Shown one piece after another: positions 1-12,860 of a DNA stretch of 64,000 bases (its first letter is position 1; the number at the start of each line of letters is the position of its first letter). Below the pieces are notes generated by a model. The model did no database searches, had not been told where the DNA came from, and saw only the letters and a program-made list of their open reading frames with translations. Location of the stretch: the NCBI GenBank assembly GCA_051453625.1, contig JBOZIK010000001.1, positions 172,755,096 through 172,819,095 of the forward strand, given 5' to 3'. The stretch comes from Welwitschia mirabilis (lineage: Eukaryota; Gnetophyta; Gnetopsida; Welwitschiales). The position numbers were made by a program, and so were the translations under genes.

Positions 1-1197
1 TTTACATTAAGAAATCTAAGCATTATTAATAAGATTAATTGTTTATTATGATAGTTTTATGCATTTATTATGCTTAAGACCAAGATAATATAGTTTTACT
101 ATTAATCTTTCTTAATACTATTATTCTATAGGAGATTTACATCATCTAGAATATTGTGATAAAGGATGGAGGTATGACTAGAATTATTGGTAATAGTACT
201 AGTTCTAAGAGCAATGGTATTGGTTATTATGCACAGAATCAGTTCATACTTACAATTATAAATCTTGTTAATGAAACTAATCTATTCAAGGAATTTCGAA
301 AAGAAGAAAATAAACAAATAATATTTTATAATAAAAACCACACAAATTGGTCCCATGCCTAAAGGATGATCTCATACCCTTTACAAATTCTAAAGAATGA
401 CATCATTAGGGATTGGAAACCATAATTATAAACCTTCATTTTACCTATAAATACCCTACTTTACTTGAAGTCATCTTTAGTCATATTGTATATGAAATCA
501 TTAGAGTTTTAGTTATGTGTTGAGGATGAGCTAGCTTTCAAGATAGCATGATAATTCTTAGATTAGCATGAGTACTTTTTATGGATTATGCTTTTACATC
601 TTTGATAATAAAGGTGTTACATGTTTTTTCCTTAGTTCATTACTTTGATATCAAGTGGTGATTGTTTCATGCTTGTTATGCTTGGGATAGAATAAGGTAT
701 GTTATTACTTCATGTGTGATTCTTGTTTTTACTCTAGCTTGTATAATATGTATATTGATTTGATAAAGCTAAAAAGTTTCTACTACTCATGCTTATAGTA
801 TTTTTATTTTAAAGAATAGTTAGCTTAGAGACATTATCCTCCTGTCTATGATGCATAAGATTATACCACTATGCTTGAACTAGAACTACATAAGCCTCAT
901 GTCTATTATGCCACTGTATTTGAGCTATAATAAAAGCTACCTAAATTTAATTAAAGATCTATGTTTTCTTTGAAGTTATTATTCTAGCATTAATTCATTT
1001 TTAGTTCTCTTATATAGTTTAGTCACTTATACCCATTTCTGTTATGGTTGCTTTAAGTAATATTTTACCACATGTATCCCTATGGAAGAATGACAATGAG
1101 ACTATAATACAAATAGAAGTCCTAGTTTTATCAATAAAAGTTAGATTTATACATGTAATTTTTGTATCCCTAAGGTGATCTTTCATATTATCATACA
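1..1197 (+). repeat. Left (5') LTR of element G, 5' truncated by window edge
   Basis: Aligns in order with the three pieces of the right LTR. Position 1 corresponds to about 5835 of the right copy, so roughly 190 bp are missing on the left. A TATA-like TATAAATA at about 446-453 matches CATATAAATATCC near 6275 in the right copy, and probably marks the promoter. The homology stops near 1197 at TATCATACA, taken as the LTR end. Confidence 0.75.
446..453 (+). promoter_or_regulatory. TATA-like promoter element in G LTR
   Basis: ACCTATAAATACCC lies in the middle of the LTR and is kept at the same place in the right copy (about 6275) and as ACCTATAAAAGGGCC in the related LTR K (about 52997). Conservation across three copies supports a core promoter; activity is not shown. 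Confidence 0.5.
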
Positions 1198-2010
1198 TTG
1201 ATGACATATACAAGCATATCTATATTTCATTATAAATAGCTTTTTAGTAATGCTATCAGGGATAATGGCATGGTATCTACATTAGGACATGCATAAGATT
1301 TCCATTGCTATATCCTTTTTAGTTATTTTTATTATTTTAGTTTTTACTTTTCTTTTAATTTATACTAGTTCCTTTCTAGTACTCTATTATTTTCCTTTTT
1401 TTTTTCTTACTAATGAATTAGTGTTGAATATGCTTAGTGCTTAATCAATGCAACATGATCTAGTGACTTCTCTTTTTTATTTTAATTTTTTTCCTTTCTT
1501 TTTATTATTTGTTTTTCTTCTTTTTCTTTCATTTTTTTTCTTGCAGATATTATCTAGAATAATATAATAAATTTTCTTTTATAAGATGCTCTTTTATAGG
1601 TTTGAAGAAAAGACAACAAGAAAAATAATAAAAATTCTTTCTTTTTTTATTTTCTCTCCCTATAATCTTTTTATCTTCTCACTCCTTTATCTCAGGTGAC
1701 TTCCTTACTAAGCACTTAAAGATATATTTGAAGAAGGTTGTCATTACTAAAAGCTCAAGAAATTATTTTAATACATGCATTATTCATTTCTATATTCTAT
1801 TTTTTCAAATTTTACATTGCATTTTTATTTTTTTTCCATTGCATTACATTTTTAACTAATTTTTTCATAGTTTAAGGTTTCTTGCATTGCATCCTGCATT
1901 TTCTCCTATTTGTTCATTTTTTGCATTTATTCATTTATTTAATACTCTTATTTTTCCATCCTTATCATCTACTATTTTTCTTATGAACTTTCTTTAAGAA
2001 ATGTTGGCAC

Positions 2011-2230
2011 TGTCAACCTATTCCACTAGTGTCCCCATCCTTCTTTTACAAAATACTTTAAAACTTTATTAAAGTTATGTTCTACTCTCTTCTAGTTTTT
2101 AACACTTTGTGTTGAATGACACTGTCACCCTATTTGACTAGTGTTCTTATTCTTTCACAAAATACTTTAAAACTTTCTTAAAGTTATGTTCTACTCTCTT
2201 CTAATTTTTAACACTTTTTGTTGAATGCTA
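2011..2230 (+). repeat. Two-copy tandem duplication, about 112 bp unit
   Basis: TGTCAACCTATTCCACTAGT at 2011 recurs as TGTCACCCTATTTGACTAGT at 2123. Both continue through AAAATACTTTAAAACTTT, a block with TATGTTCTACTCTCTTCTA, and TTAACACTTT to TTGAATG. The copies differ by scattered substitutions and a short length change. Confidence 0.85.
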
Positions 2231-2929
2231 ATCTTTTGAAATCTTACATAACCTACTAATGTATCTTTTATGGTAGACTCCACTTAATCTCTCCTTATAA
2301 TATGAATCATAATCCTTATTCTTTTATTCAAAATTATAAAGCTAATTTTCCATTTGGTTCTTAACCTAAGCAGATTATAAAGGATTACCTTCAATGTTAA
2401 TACATAAATTTCCTTTTATATGTTACTCAATATCTATATGAATTTACATGAAACCTTCACACCTCTTCACTTAATAATTCAACCTATATTCATTTTCATA
2501 ATGTTAAATCTAAAGATCTTTACTCTTACTAAGGCAATTTTGAGACTTTGCATTCTACCTTTCATCGTGACTCTTACCCTTTGTCATTTCATAAATTCTT
2601 TTTATCTTTCACTATTTATCATAATTCTTGTTCCTCATTTAGTCATTAATTTCCTTTACTTTTTAACCTTATCTTACATTTTATCATGAACAATCTTTAC
2701 CTTTCATATTATAACCAATATTCTTAATCTCCTAAAATTCAAAAATCCTTTTAAAATTCCTTAGAAGACATATTAAGAGATTTACAAAAGATTAAATGTG
2801 AATCAAACAAAACCAATAACATTTTAACTATTAAATATCTTCCACCTTGCAAAGGTTAGAATAAGGTATGCATCAGTTAAGCTAAACCACTAAATACATT
2901 CTTATATTACTTTACCAATAATAAGAGGA

Positions 2930-3006
2930 NNNNNNNNNNNNNNNNNNNNNNNNNNNNNNNNNNNNNNNNNNNNNNNNNNNNNNNNNNNNNNNNNNNNNNN
3001 NNNNNN
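2930..3006. other. Assembly gap (77 N)
   Basis: Unresolved bases inside the interior of element G. The flanks show no evident overlap. Confidence 0.99.
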
Positions 3007-5633
3007 TAAGTCACACTCTTTAGGGATGAGGTAAAAACTAATGAAGACCTATGAGAAATTAATTGATAAAAGTTAAATCTTTAAGGAAAAATATATAATT
3101 AGAAAGAGTTATACATTATAGGATGAGTTATTTACTAATCCTTATAAAGATAAGAACATCAAATAAGAGCCCATACATAATCCATTATATGTATAACTCT
3201 TGCCACCTTCGCAATATCATTATGAACAAGATGTTTAGATATTATCTTTATCTCTTAAGTAAGATCCAAGGCTTAATGTTTAAGATAAACCTTCCTTTTA
3301 GTTACAACATTTTTTTGATGATCTTATGTATACTTATTTTGATGAAAAATTATTTTATCTAGTAATGTGCTACTTGCTCTTATCTTCATCTCAAAATGAT
3401 ATACCATAAGATTTGTTAAGAAAATATGAGCTAGCTATAGGATGGACACTTTTAGAGCTTGAATACATAGCCTTGCTATTTCCATTAATATTCTTTCTAA
3501 CTTCATAAGTGCATGTGTAAATATTTATATAAATTCTTTTTTATTACATGGCTCATCACCTAATCAAATCCTTCATACTTTTGAACTTCATATCCTTTCT
3601 ATCCTTGGCGCTTCATTCATGTATTTTCACTAGAAAACCATACTATGAGGAAAGTTTAGTTTCACTGCATAATCTTATACTAGATTTTTCTTCTAGAGTA
3701 GACATAGAATGGGTAGATACCTTTGTAATGAAAATGGTACCTTCTAATAGTATCTTTCTTACAAAATCACCCAAGCATTACCACTTGTATAATTATCACC
3801 TTAATCCCTTTTACATAAGTAATTCTAAATTCCATCCATATCATAAAATAAACCATTACCTTCTTAAACTTATCATCTACCTCTTCCATCCTAGTATTAC
3901 TTCATAGGGTTCACCAATCATCCATCTCGTCCATCTTACAATGAATTTATAATACCTATTAACCATTGATAATAGCCTCTTAATATAAATAAGAATAGGA
4001 TATCTTTGTCATTTCATGGCTTTAATTGAGATTAGATGTATCCTTATTTCTTAAGAGTAAGTTATTTTTATCTTTTAATTCTTTTATTAAGGATTCCTTT
4101 TATTTGATGTCTTCATTTTGAAATCAAAGAATGAAAAAGTAATTTTTCTAATTTTATGATGTGTTCTTACTTTGAAGCATATATGAAAGGATGGAATCCC
4201 TTTTCTATTAGGTTAATGGACCAATGAACACTTTTATATGCTATGAATATATATGGGAAAAACGAAAAAAGAAAGGAAAAAAGAAAAAAAATGAGAGCAA
4301 AGAAAATCAAATATAAATCTTAAATATCTTTATTAACACATTTATTTATTATTATTTTTATTATATTTAATTAATTATATTAGGGCTATGAACTCCTACT
4401 AGCAATATAGCTCTAACAATTTATTTATGATACATTCAACTACATTAAGGTTATAGATACTTGTTGGCAATGCAACACTAACTTATTTATATCTAACATG
4501 TTAAATCAATTAGAATAAGATGCCAAAATACTAAATATTCAATATGATAAAATGCTTGAAGAATGTCACTTATGATTATAAAAGGAAAAAAATTTGAAAG
4601 AACTTAAGATGGGATTAGATACTTCTTGTGATTTGCTTGTTCTAACATTTGTTACTCAAGATTACTACTCTTCATTTACATAAATTTATTTCATTAATTT
4701 ATTACCTTATTTTGACTTAGGTTTACAATTAAATAAACCTTTTTTAAGGCCATTACCTTAGTTTTTAGTTATATTCATTCATAGCATGCATGGTAGGGTC
4801 TTAAGTGCATTCTTATTTACTTCATTTTTCATTCATTTCAATATTTCATGTTACATACATTTACCCATACCACATGAATTCACCCTTTCATATCCATGAT
4901 AAAACATACTTGAAGGTACATCATTGTTTCTTATGATAAGATACCTTCTTCTATAAGTCATTATAGGATCAAACTGGTCTAGATTGTCATTGTAAATAAA
5001 TGATCCTTAGGCTATGATTTCATCTATATTTTATTTACTCTAAGAAATTCTATTATTTCATCATCTATCTCTTACATTTTTATAACTCTTACATTATTTT
5101 TTATTAATTGTTCCAAATCTAAGAGAATATACCTTAGAAAACTGGTACTGTTATGAGCTTTCATTAGTACTGTTGTCCATTTTCTTCTATCCATCTTACA
5201 CTTCTTTACATATATTTTTAATCATGTTCAAAATAATTTAAAAATCATTGCTAGATATGATCTTTTATAAAATTACATTCTGACTTAGCCTTTATTCATT
5301 TTTCACCTTATTTTTACACTTTATTCATCATTTTTTTAACTTTTTCTTAATTTTTACCTTTCTTCCTATTTACTCTTCATTTTTCCCCTTTATATATTAC
5401 TTTTATTTATAGATATCATTTGTTGATCCTTATCATTTAGCCATTTTTCATAGAATACCTTTTCAATTTTACCCTTTTTTCATGTATTTTTATATATGAG
5501 TAACATTTCTTTCAGTTTTTATTTTTTTCATGTACTTATTTTAATGAAATGACATTATTATCTTTCATACCTTGTTCTAATATGAATATTCTACTTTCTA
5601 TCATATAAAGTTTAAGAATAGAGTTTTACTTTG

Positions 5634-5644
5634 ATTAGGGGGAG
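5634..5644 (+). promoter_or_regulatory. Polypurine tract of element G
   Basis: GATTAGGGGGAG directly precedes the TG that opens the right LTR at 5645. A related site, GATTAGGCAGCA, stands at the same place in fragment K near 52178. Purine tracts in this position prime plus-strand DNA synthesis. Confidence 0.7.
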
Positions 5645-6637
5645 TGACATTTCCACTTAAACATCTATCTTTTATTCTCTATTGTTTTATGAAAGTGTTA
5701 ATTCTTCCATGATTTTTTATTATATTTAATTGATTTTATTTATAAATTTTGCTATTTTTTGTTATCTTTGACATACATTTTTTCCCCTAAGGAACTGGTA
5801 AAAGGTTAATTAGTGGCATGATAACATATAAAAATGGATATGTACATTTAGGCCGTATTAGCATGTTTAGTTGATCATAATAATTATTTTATGCATTTAT
5901 TATGCTTTAGGTTAAGAGAATCTGATTTTACTACTAATGTGCCTTAATACTATTATTTTGTAGGAGATTTGCATCATTTGGAGTATTATGGTAGAGGATG
6001 AAGGTGTGTTACGCATTATTAATGGTGGCACTAGTTCAAGGAATAGCAACACTAGTTATTCTATGTAGAATGGATCCATACTCATGTTCTTGAATCTTTA
6101 AAATGTAAGCAATCCATTTGGGGTATTTTTAAAAGTAGATGATAAATGAAGAATATTTTATAAGAAAAATCCCTAAAATTAGCATCATGACCAAAGGATA
6201 ACCCTTATACTTTAGCCATTCTAATGGATTATTTCATTAGGCCTTGTTAAAACCTTAATTAAAAACCCTAATTCAGCATATAAATATCCTAGTTTACTTT
6301 ACTTGAAGTGATATTTTATCGTATCGTATAAGAGATTATTAGAGCCTTAGTTATGTCTTCTTTCTAATCCTCCTCTTAAATATGGTCTAGCTTTCAAGAT
6401 AACATAATGCTTCTTGGATTAGCATGAGTACTTCTCATAGATTATATACTTTTACTTCTTTAATAATAAATTGTTACATGTTCTTTCCTTAGTGCATTAC
6501 TTTGATATCAAGTGATGTTTATTTCATACTTATTATATGGGTGGCTAAGGCATGTTATTACTTTAAGATTTCATATGTAATTCTATTTTTCAAATTAGGT
6601 TATATAACCTAACTTTTTATTTGATATATCTCAGAAG
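5645..6637 (+). repeat. Right (3') LTR of G, first segment
   Basis: The first 990 bp of the right LTR, from TG after the purine tract to CTCAGAAG, which matches CTAAAAAG at about 773-780 of the left LTR. The LTR is interrupted here by element D and resumes at 13497. Confidence 0.75.
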
Positions 6638-6822
6638 TGATAAGGTTTACATGCACACCATGATCTTATGCATAAGGGGACATAAAATCATAGTGAAATT
6701 TGAATGCTATGCTTTCCTTTATAAGTAATCTCTTCATTATAATAATTCCTAGAGATAAATTTAAAGAAATAAACATTTGATTTGGAAAATCTTACTTCTA
6801 TTTCTTACTCTTAAATTTCCCA
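6638..6822 (+). repeat. 5' LTR of element D
   Basis: Starts TGATAAGG and ends TTTCCCA. It aligns along its length with 13310-13496 and, inverted, with 23802-23990: an ACACCATGATCTTAT-like stretch, then CTTTCCTTTATAAGTAA (a TATA-like site), then TTTCTTACTCTT. The short size is typical of small copia LTRs. Confidence 0.75.
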
Positions 6823-6827
6823 ATGAA

Positions 6828-6839
6828 TGGTATTAAAGC
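6828..6839 (+). promoter_or_regulatory. Primer-binding site of D, like tRNA-iMet
   Basis: TGGTATTAAAGC differs from the usual plant primer site TGGTATCAGAGC only by one C-to-T and one G-to-A change. It follows the 5' LTR by five bases, which fixes the strand and the LTR end. Confidence 0.8.
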
Positions 6840-7236
6840 TTTGGAGGAGATATTATAGAGATTTCTTTAGCCATTCTTGAGATTTAAATCTTCTTCTAGC
6901 CTTGGATTTTTTTAAATCCTCTTCAATGGATTCTTGAACTTCTATTTTTACATTTTCTTTCTCTCTCCTAACTTTTTTTAATGTTTTTTTCCTTCTCTTA
7001 TTTTTACCACTTTCCGTTAAAGTATTTTTTTAAGAGAAGTCTTTTTTTTTCCTTTTTAAAGTAATTGGTTTAGTTTTCTCTAAAGTCTTTTTTAAAATAA
7101 GGCATTCTTTTTTTAAGGAGGTATATTTTTCTTTTAAAAAATGGAACACATTATTTAAAATAATATTTTCTTTAAGATATTTTTTTAAAACAAATACAAT
7201 TTCTTTTAAAAAGAAAAGGCCTTTTTTAATTTTTTA

Positions 7237-7280
7237 CTTCTTTTCTTCTTCTTCTTCTTCTTCTTTTTCTTCTTCTTTTC
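7237..7280 (+). repeat. (CTT)n microsatellite
   Basis: An imperfect run of CTT units within a T/C-rich part of the D leader. Confidence 0.9.
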
Positions 7281-8300
7281 ATGTGGATATGATTATGGAC
7301 ATAGATGTACATAGGTAGACATAAACATTTTCTCACATGATGTCTCTATGAAAATTACTTATAAGAAGGGGAAGATAATGGATGTCAATCAAGAATGTAT
7401 ATCATAATAACAAATAATAAAAGTAATCATTCCTTAGTAAGTCCATGATTTATACTCTCAAATGATCAATTGTAGAAAATAGTAAACTTGAATCTTGGAA
7501 AATCAAAAAAGAAAGATCAAAATCATCTATTATGTTAAAATTTCATAATAAATGAACTATTTAATCTACAACAAGCCTACTTATTTTTAGCTTACTTTTG
7601 TTAGTAGTTTAGGTTAAACTAGATTTGCTTTCTTCTATCTAAAAAAAAGGGATAATTCTCATGAATATTAAGAAGTCCTTATGACTTCAAATCTTAGTGT
7701 CTTTTTTTACTTATTTTAGTTTATTTTTAACCCACCTTGACCTGCTATCTATGTTACCCTTCTTTTCCTTTTATGCTTCTTCTCCACATGGCCTTGCCTA
7801 ATTATGTCTAGTTCATTACTATACTATTATAATAATGTGGCCTTCTAGTACTAATACTCTACTAATAGTTCCTACTCTCAACACTTTACATATGATCTAT
7901 AATTACTACCTTTCCACTTTGCTATTTATTCATATTACACATTATAGAATGAAAAGTTATAGGAGATTAAGCTTCTGGCTTAAGAATTTAAGGTAAAAAA
8001 TAATAGTGAGGATTTAATCTAGGCTTTGGAGAGGTTACACTCTATACAATAGCATTAACATCTTCCACATATCCATAATATTAATAGCTCTACTAAACTT
8101 CCATAACACTATCTTGCTTGCTATGTCTTCTTTATAGCATAATCGATTACTGTTATACTTGTGCTTTACTCACTGCTCTTCTTATCATGTTACCACATTC
8201 CTACTATCGAATTTCTATTGAGTGCACTACATTCAAATATAGTGATAACTATAAGCATATTTTATTAGTTTTCTACTCTTTTTAGATACTAATAGCACCT

Positions 8301-8360
8301 TAGTGTAGTGATGAAAACTTTTTTCTACTAACCTGTGTGTTATAGGTTTGAGTCTAGGTG
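8301..8360 (+). other. tRNA-like pol III box A/B pair in D leader
   Basis: TAGTGTAGTGATG resembles box A (TRGCNNAGYNGG), and about 34 bases later GGTTTGAGTCTAGG resembles box B (GGTTCGANTCC), with two transitions. The sister copy in C keeps the pair on the minus strand (51431-51478: TGGCATAGTCAT and GGGTTAAATTCTTGG). This looks like the head of a tRNA-derived SINE or a captured tRNA-like unit. No cloverleaf was established, so it is not called a tRNA gene. Confidence 0.45.
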
Positions 8361-10054
8361 ATGAAAAAACTTAATTTTTAAATTTTTGTTCACATTTTTA
8401 TTTTATTATACTTACACATAGAATCTTTAACCCTTGCATAGCTATTGAAACTATATCACATATATGCAATTATTTCTAAGTAACTACATAACTCTTTCCT
8501 AGTTTTATGCACTTGTAGTATAGCTGGTAATTATTTTGCTTTGACTTCTATTTTACACACATGCATAGCTTTTTTACATTTCTTTATTTTTTGAAATTTT
8601 TTAGATATTTTTAAGTTTTTTGGGTTATTTTTCAAACTTGTAAGCTTAAAAATTTTTTTTGAAATGATCAAATCCATCTAGGATGTTGAGTAAGATCTCT
8701 CAATTTGATGTTTTTGAGCTCTTTTACTTACTTTTTAAGCTCTTTTTTATAATTTTTTTGATATTTTTATTTTTCTAAATATTGTAAGCTAAATATCTCT
8801 TATTAAATTAAGTTGAAATATGAAGAAAGATTCTTTAACTTTATTTCTTTCTTTCTTTTGGACTATTTTTGTGATTTAGATAGATTAAGCAAAGTTTAAT
8901 GATGAGTAAGATTAACTTAGCTTAACTGTATTATAATCAATCCCTTTGTACTATCTGTTGGTTTTTTTTAATATTGATATTTAATAATTTTTAATATTAT
9001 TTAAATTAAGTAATAACAAGAAAAATTACCTTTCACTCCTTAAGAACTTAACATGTTTTCTAGCAATAAGCTTTGGCTAGTGGTGGACATAGAGAGCCTT
9101 ACATAAATGGATATACATGTTGGGCTTTATGCTACTTTCTAGAGATTATTATGTAATCTTAGCTACCATAACTGTGAATTTTAATCCATACAAAGAGACA
9201 TGTCTCTCTTAAGTAAAGTATCCTAGACATTCTGAGGTCCAGATTCCCACATACACCTTGTTAATTGAAGGTGTATTAGGTAAAAATCTGAAATCATAGT
9301 GGACGGGTCTAGTTGGATTTCATCACCCAAGGACATAGATTTGATAAAGCTTAAAATTAGTAAGTTCAAGGTACAAATAAGTCATCAATATTACATGTTA
9401 TTCTCCCTTAAGAAGGGCATATAGCTGAGGTAACTGAAACTGACTAATGACTTGAAAGCCCCATTGACATGATTCACATTTTTCTCTTTTTTCTTCCTTT
9501 AATGGTAAGGGTATTACTCTTGAAGAGGATGTAACTAGTTCTTGGGTTTAGCAATAGACTATAAAATTGACTAATTTTAGCATTTTTATTATTTATTAAA
9601 TAATTTAGGCAGCTTATGTTAAGATCTACTTTGCTTACATTAAAAAAGTTTGAATAAGATACCTTTGTCTTTCTTTCCTATGTGCAGAGTGTTTTCCTAG
9701 TTGAAGGTGTTTTCTTGGTTATCATACTTTGTGGGTTGAATGAATCACTTGTTTTTTTGAGTTTGATTCCCTTTCATTAGGACTACACCTCTCGTTATGA
9801 CATTTTATCTCTTTTCTTTTAATGAATTATAACTTAGATAGATCACTTAATATTGTGGATGAGAGCAAGATCTCTTTATTCATGACTATACCATCTTTTA
9901 GTTATTTTGTTCTCATATCTTTTATTAGGTTTAATAGGATTTGTTTATGTTATGGATAAATTACTTTTAGTTATGGATGTAATTAAGATCCTTCAAATTC
10001 TTAATTTTACCTCATAGCTTGCTAATTTTTTTTTGTACTCATTCTTTTTTCACC

Positions 10055-11080
10055 ATGGCATCATCTTTAATAGGTAATTTTCAGTTGTTCTTATAGTCAT
10101 TTATATCCATATTCACCACTAGAATCATGTCTAACATTAGAGTCACTCTTTAATATGATTAATCATGGGAGGTTTGGCATGTATATTTCATATCAACCAT
10201 ATGGATTTATGTTCATAAAAAGGAATTTTTAGCACATGCTCATATACCTCTTCAGGATTCAGCTAAAGAAGTTGTTTGGCAAGATATTAATGAAAAATTA
10301 ATTAGAGATTATATGAAAATCTATTACTTATTGACGCTTAAAGTTGGTTAATTGAACTAAAATAAGCTACCCTAACTTATATGATTTGAGGAATATATTA
10401 TACTCTAAAAATGATTTGAAGATTCTTAACCTCATAACTCACATGGATAGTTTTCATTATGAAAAAGAATAGATGCAATAATTAATTGTATAAACTCAAG
10501 ACACAAAAACAAAAGTAGTAGAGATTGATTCACAGAAACAAGTTTGCATTTACTATATACTTCACCAACTGTTATTTGAAAGAATCCTCCTTGTATAGTT
10601 ATGTTACATTGCTATATGATATTAAGAAACTCAATAATATATTTTTTAATATGCTTAGTAAGGATATTATCTCCATTAAATCTCAATTTAAGTTTAGAAT
10701 ATATTTTTCTTCTAATGTCACATGAAAATTTTTTTATTCTCATGGCTCATCTTATTAAGATAAATAGTCTACTAAGAAATTTCATCTACAAAATAAATCA
10801 TATGATGATAAGGATAAGGCTCTATAAAAATAAAACAACAACAATCCTAATTAGACTTAGTAAAATAAGAAGCAAGTTTAAAATACTATAACTCCTAAGA
10901 AGAATAAATACTCATGCTCATTATATAAAATACACGATCATATCACATATTTATGTGGAATTCTTTAGAATAAGATAAAGTCTATACCTAAGGTAAATGT
11001 AGTTACTAAAAATTTTGATTCCGTTAACAATGTTAAAAATTTTAAATCAAATAAGATCTTTGACAACTCTAAGATTTATT
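10055..11080 (+). pseudogene. Decayed copia gag of element D
   Basis: An ATG in good context (CACCATGG) at 10055 opens a frame starting MASSLIG, soon broken by stops and frameshifts. The region aligns with the inverted gag region of C (26330-27135): a KVV...YYI segment near 10510-10600 matches KVV...HYI in C. Near 10890-10970 a Cys/His-rich stretch (reading CSLYKIHDHITYLCG) stands where a nucleic-acid-binding knuckle is expected. Gag would form the particle that packages element RNA. No long frame survives. The assignment rests on position upstream of integrase and on the match to C. Confidence 0.55.
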
Positions 11081-11559
11081 AATATAAATGAACACATACC
11101 TCATCATGAGATATGAATTCTTAACACAAATTTAACTCATAATATGATTTATTAATTTAATTATTTTATTAACTTTATTAAAGCACTGAGTTATGTTTAT
11201 TTGGCATATAGAACTTCTGTGGAAGGCTATTGTTTAGTTACCTTTAACTTAACATTGCTCTTTTCATATATTATTTCTTATATTATGTATGTTATTTTTT
11301 AAAGGTTGCATCTTCTATCACTTTCCACTTTGATGTGAGAATATTAATTTATTTTTATAATGAAGTATTTAGTGGATATTTATAATAGTAACTAAGAGTT
11401 GATTATGAAAAGCTAAATGAACAGAAAACTAATTTGTCTTTATGATTGCATTAGTATATAATATATCACCTGTGTAATTTCACAAGATGAGATCTCTTTC
11501 TTACTACTGTGGCATTCTCAACTAGTACATCATACTTTTCATATAATGAACGCAATGCA

Positions 11560-12340
11560 TAAGAACCATATGCTTCTTTCATTTATTCCACAAAATGTTT
11601 CTCAGTGTGAAGCATGTATTATAAGTAAAGTAACTTGATAGTAGTTTGTAGCAAGTAAGTGACATGTCAATTGAAAGCTTTTACTTATTCACAGTGATCC
11701 ATGTGAACCTATGTCAATTTCCACTCTTCATAGATTCCATTATTTTATCCATTTTATTGATGACTATTTCTAAATGAATTGGATATATTTCATTAAATTC
11801 AAATCATATACTTCAAATATTTTTAATAATTTTAAAACTAAATGGAAAAGCAACCCAATTTCTAGATTAAAATTTTTCACTCAAATAATGATGGCAAATA
11901 AACATTTTCCAATTTTAAGGGATCGGATATTTGAAGACTTACAATAGAATATCCTAATAGGATAACATTAGTAAGTAATTTAATCACAATATTATGGATA
12001 TGATACATTCCATGATGTATTTTAGTGATTCTAAGACCTATATTTAGGGTGAACTAGTGAATACAATAATACATATTAATAATTATCTAAGTCAATATAC
12101 CACAAAAAATAGTATCTCTACCCCAAAAATGGTATTAATACAAGAAAACATTATCATTTTCATGTTTTTATTGCATGTTCTATGTCCAAATTCCACACAA
12201 ATGTTATTACAAATTTAAATCATATGATTATGTCAGTATATTTGTGGGATGTCTAACTAACCAAAAGGGTTATTAAGTATATCTCTAACAACATCATAAA
12301 ATCATTATTTCTCATGATGTCATCCTCTTAGAGACTTTGA
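11560..12340 (+). pseudogene. Decayed copia integrase of element D
   Basis: Near 11690-11790 the translation reads SDPCEPMSISTLH and then FIHFIDDYF, matching the first part of the copia integrase core (HSDxCGPM...YFxTFIDDYSR), with the catalytic Asp in the HSD position. Near 12220-12320 it reads VGCLTNQKGY and IIISHDVILLET, matching the conserved region downstream of the core (FxGYxxxQKGY...xSRDVxFxE). Stops and frameshifts interrupt the whole region. Integrase joins element DNA to the target. Element C carries the same segment on the minus strand. Confidence 0.8.
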
Positions 12341-12679
12341 ATGATGATTCTTAACTTAATTCTTTAAAGATTTATCCTTCCTATAATCCAATAACCATAT
12401 TAAATAATTAATCTCATATAGTTGAGGTGGCAAATATGGTTACCAATAATGATTCAATATCTTATATTAGCATACTGTACAACCTATAGGAATTTAGTAT
12501 TCTGTATTTCCAGTATGCTTAATCATGGTTCTAGCAGCAATCTAATAGATTCTTAAAATAAAGAAGCTGATACTACCCATAGATAACATCAATGTACTTA
12601 ATTATAATATATATTTTAAGATATTCATGATGATGAAAAGGATAAAACTAGAACTAAACATGTCTTCCCTACAAGTCAT

Positions 12680-12860
12680 GATAATGATGATAATAAGACT
12701 TTTCTAACTTTTAATGGTAAACCAAATTCTTTAAAAGACACTATTCCACATAATTAATGAATTTAATTCATGGAAGAAGAATACTATGCACTTTAAAAAA
12801 AAAATTTATAATAGAGTTTTTTCCTAAAATTAAGATACTCATACAACATGAAGTTATTGC
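12680..12860 (+). pseudogene. Truncated copia reverse transcriptase start (element D)
   Basis: After a block reading SLKDTI comes an EEEYYAL stretch near 12770-12790, matching the opening of copia RT (AMxxEYxAL). The rest of RT, with the YVDD active site, and RNase H are absent. Instead about 350 bp of AT-rich DNA lead straight to the purine tract. Element C ends its coding at the same place (24455-24640), so the truncation is a family property. An element like this would need RT from elsewhere. Confidence 0.7.

Larger units (their letters stand above)
1198..5633. other. Interior of element G, no recognisable coding
   Basis: About 4.4 kb of AT-rich, locally pyrimidine-rich DNA (for example 1330-1560 and 5300-5560). 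Short open frames exist, the longest being 119 codons at 3548-3907 on the plus strand, but none shows a retroviral motif such as a zinc knuckle, a protease D-[ST]-G, YVDD or an integrase signature. A 77-bp gap lies at 2930-3006. A primer site next to the left LTR was not recognised with confidence. Confidence 0.6.
6840..10054 (+). other. Long untranslated leader of element D
   Basis: About 3.2 kb between primer site and gag without coding signal. Its second part (about 8000-10050) is shared, inverted, with 49805-51840 of element C. Matches include CTAGCAATAAG with a following TGGACAT, TAGATTAAGC, and AGCTTAACT. The first part (6840-8000) is rich in T and C, and I recognise nothing in it apart from a CTT microsatellite. 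Leaders this long are unusual for copia elements. Confidence 0.65.

Noticed and set aside
2420-2689. Hydrophobic 89-codon frame as a membrane protein
   Set aside because: The hydrophobicity follows from T-rich sequence (Phe, Leu, Ile codons). No support from the related fragment K.
3548-3907. 119-codon frame in the interior of G as a gene
   Set aside because: Low-complexity composition, no family motif, no neighbouring retroviral part. Probably a chance frame in T/C-rich DNA.
8301-8360. A tRNA gene
   Set aside because: Box A and B-like sequences exist but no acceptor or anticodon stems could be paired. Reported as tRNA-like only.
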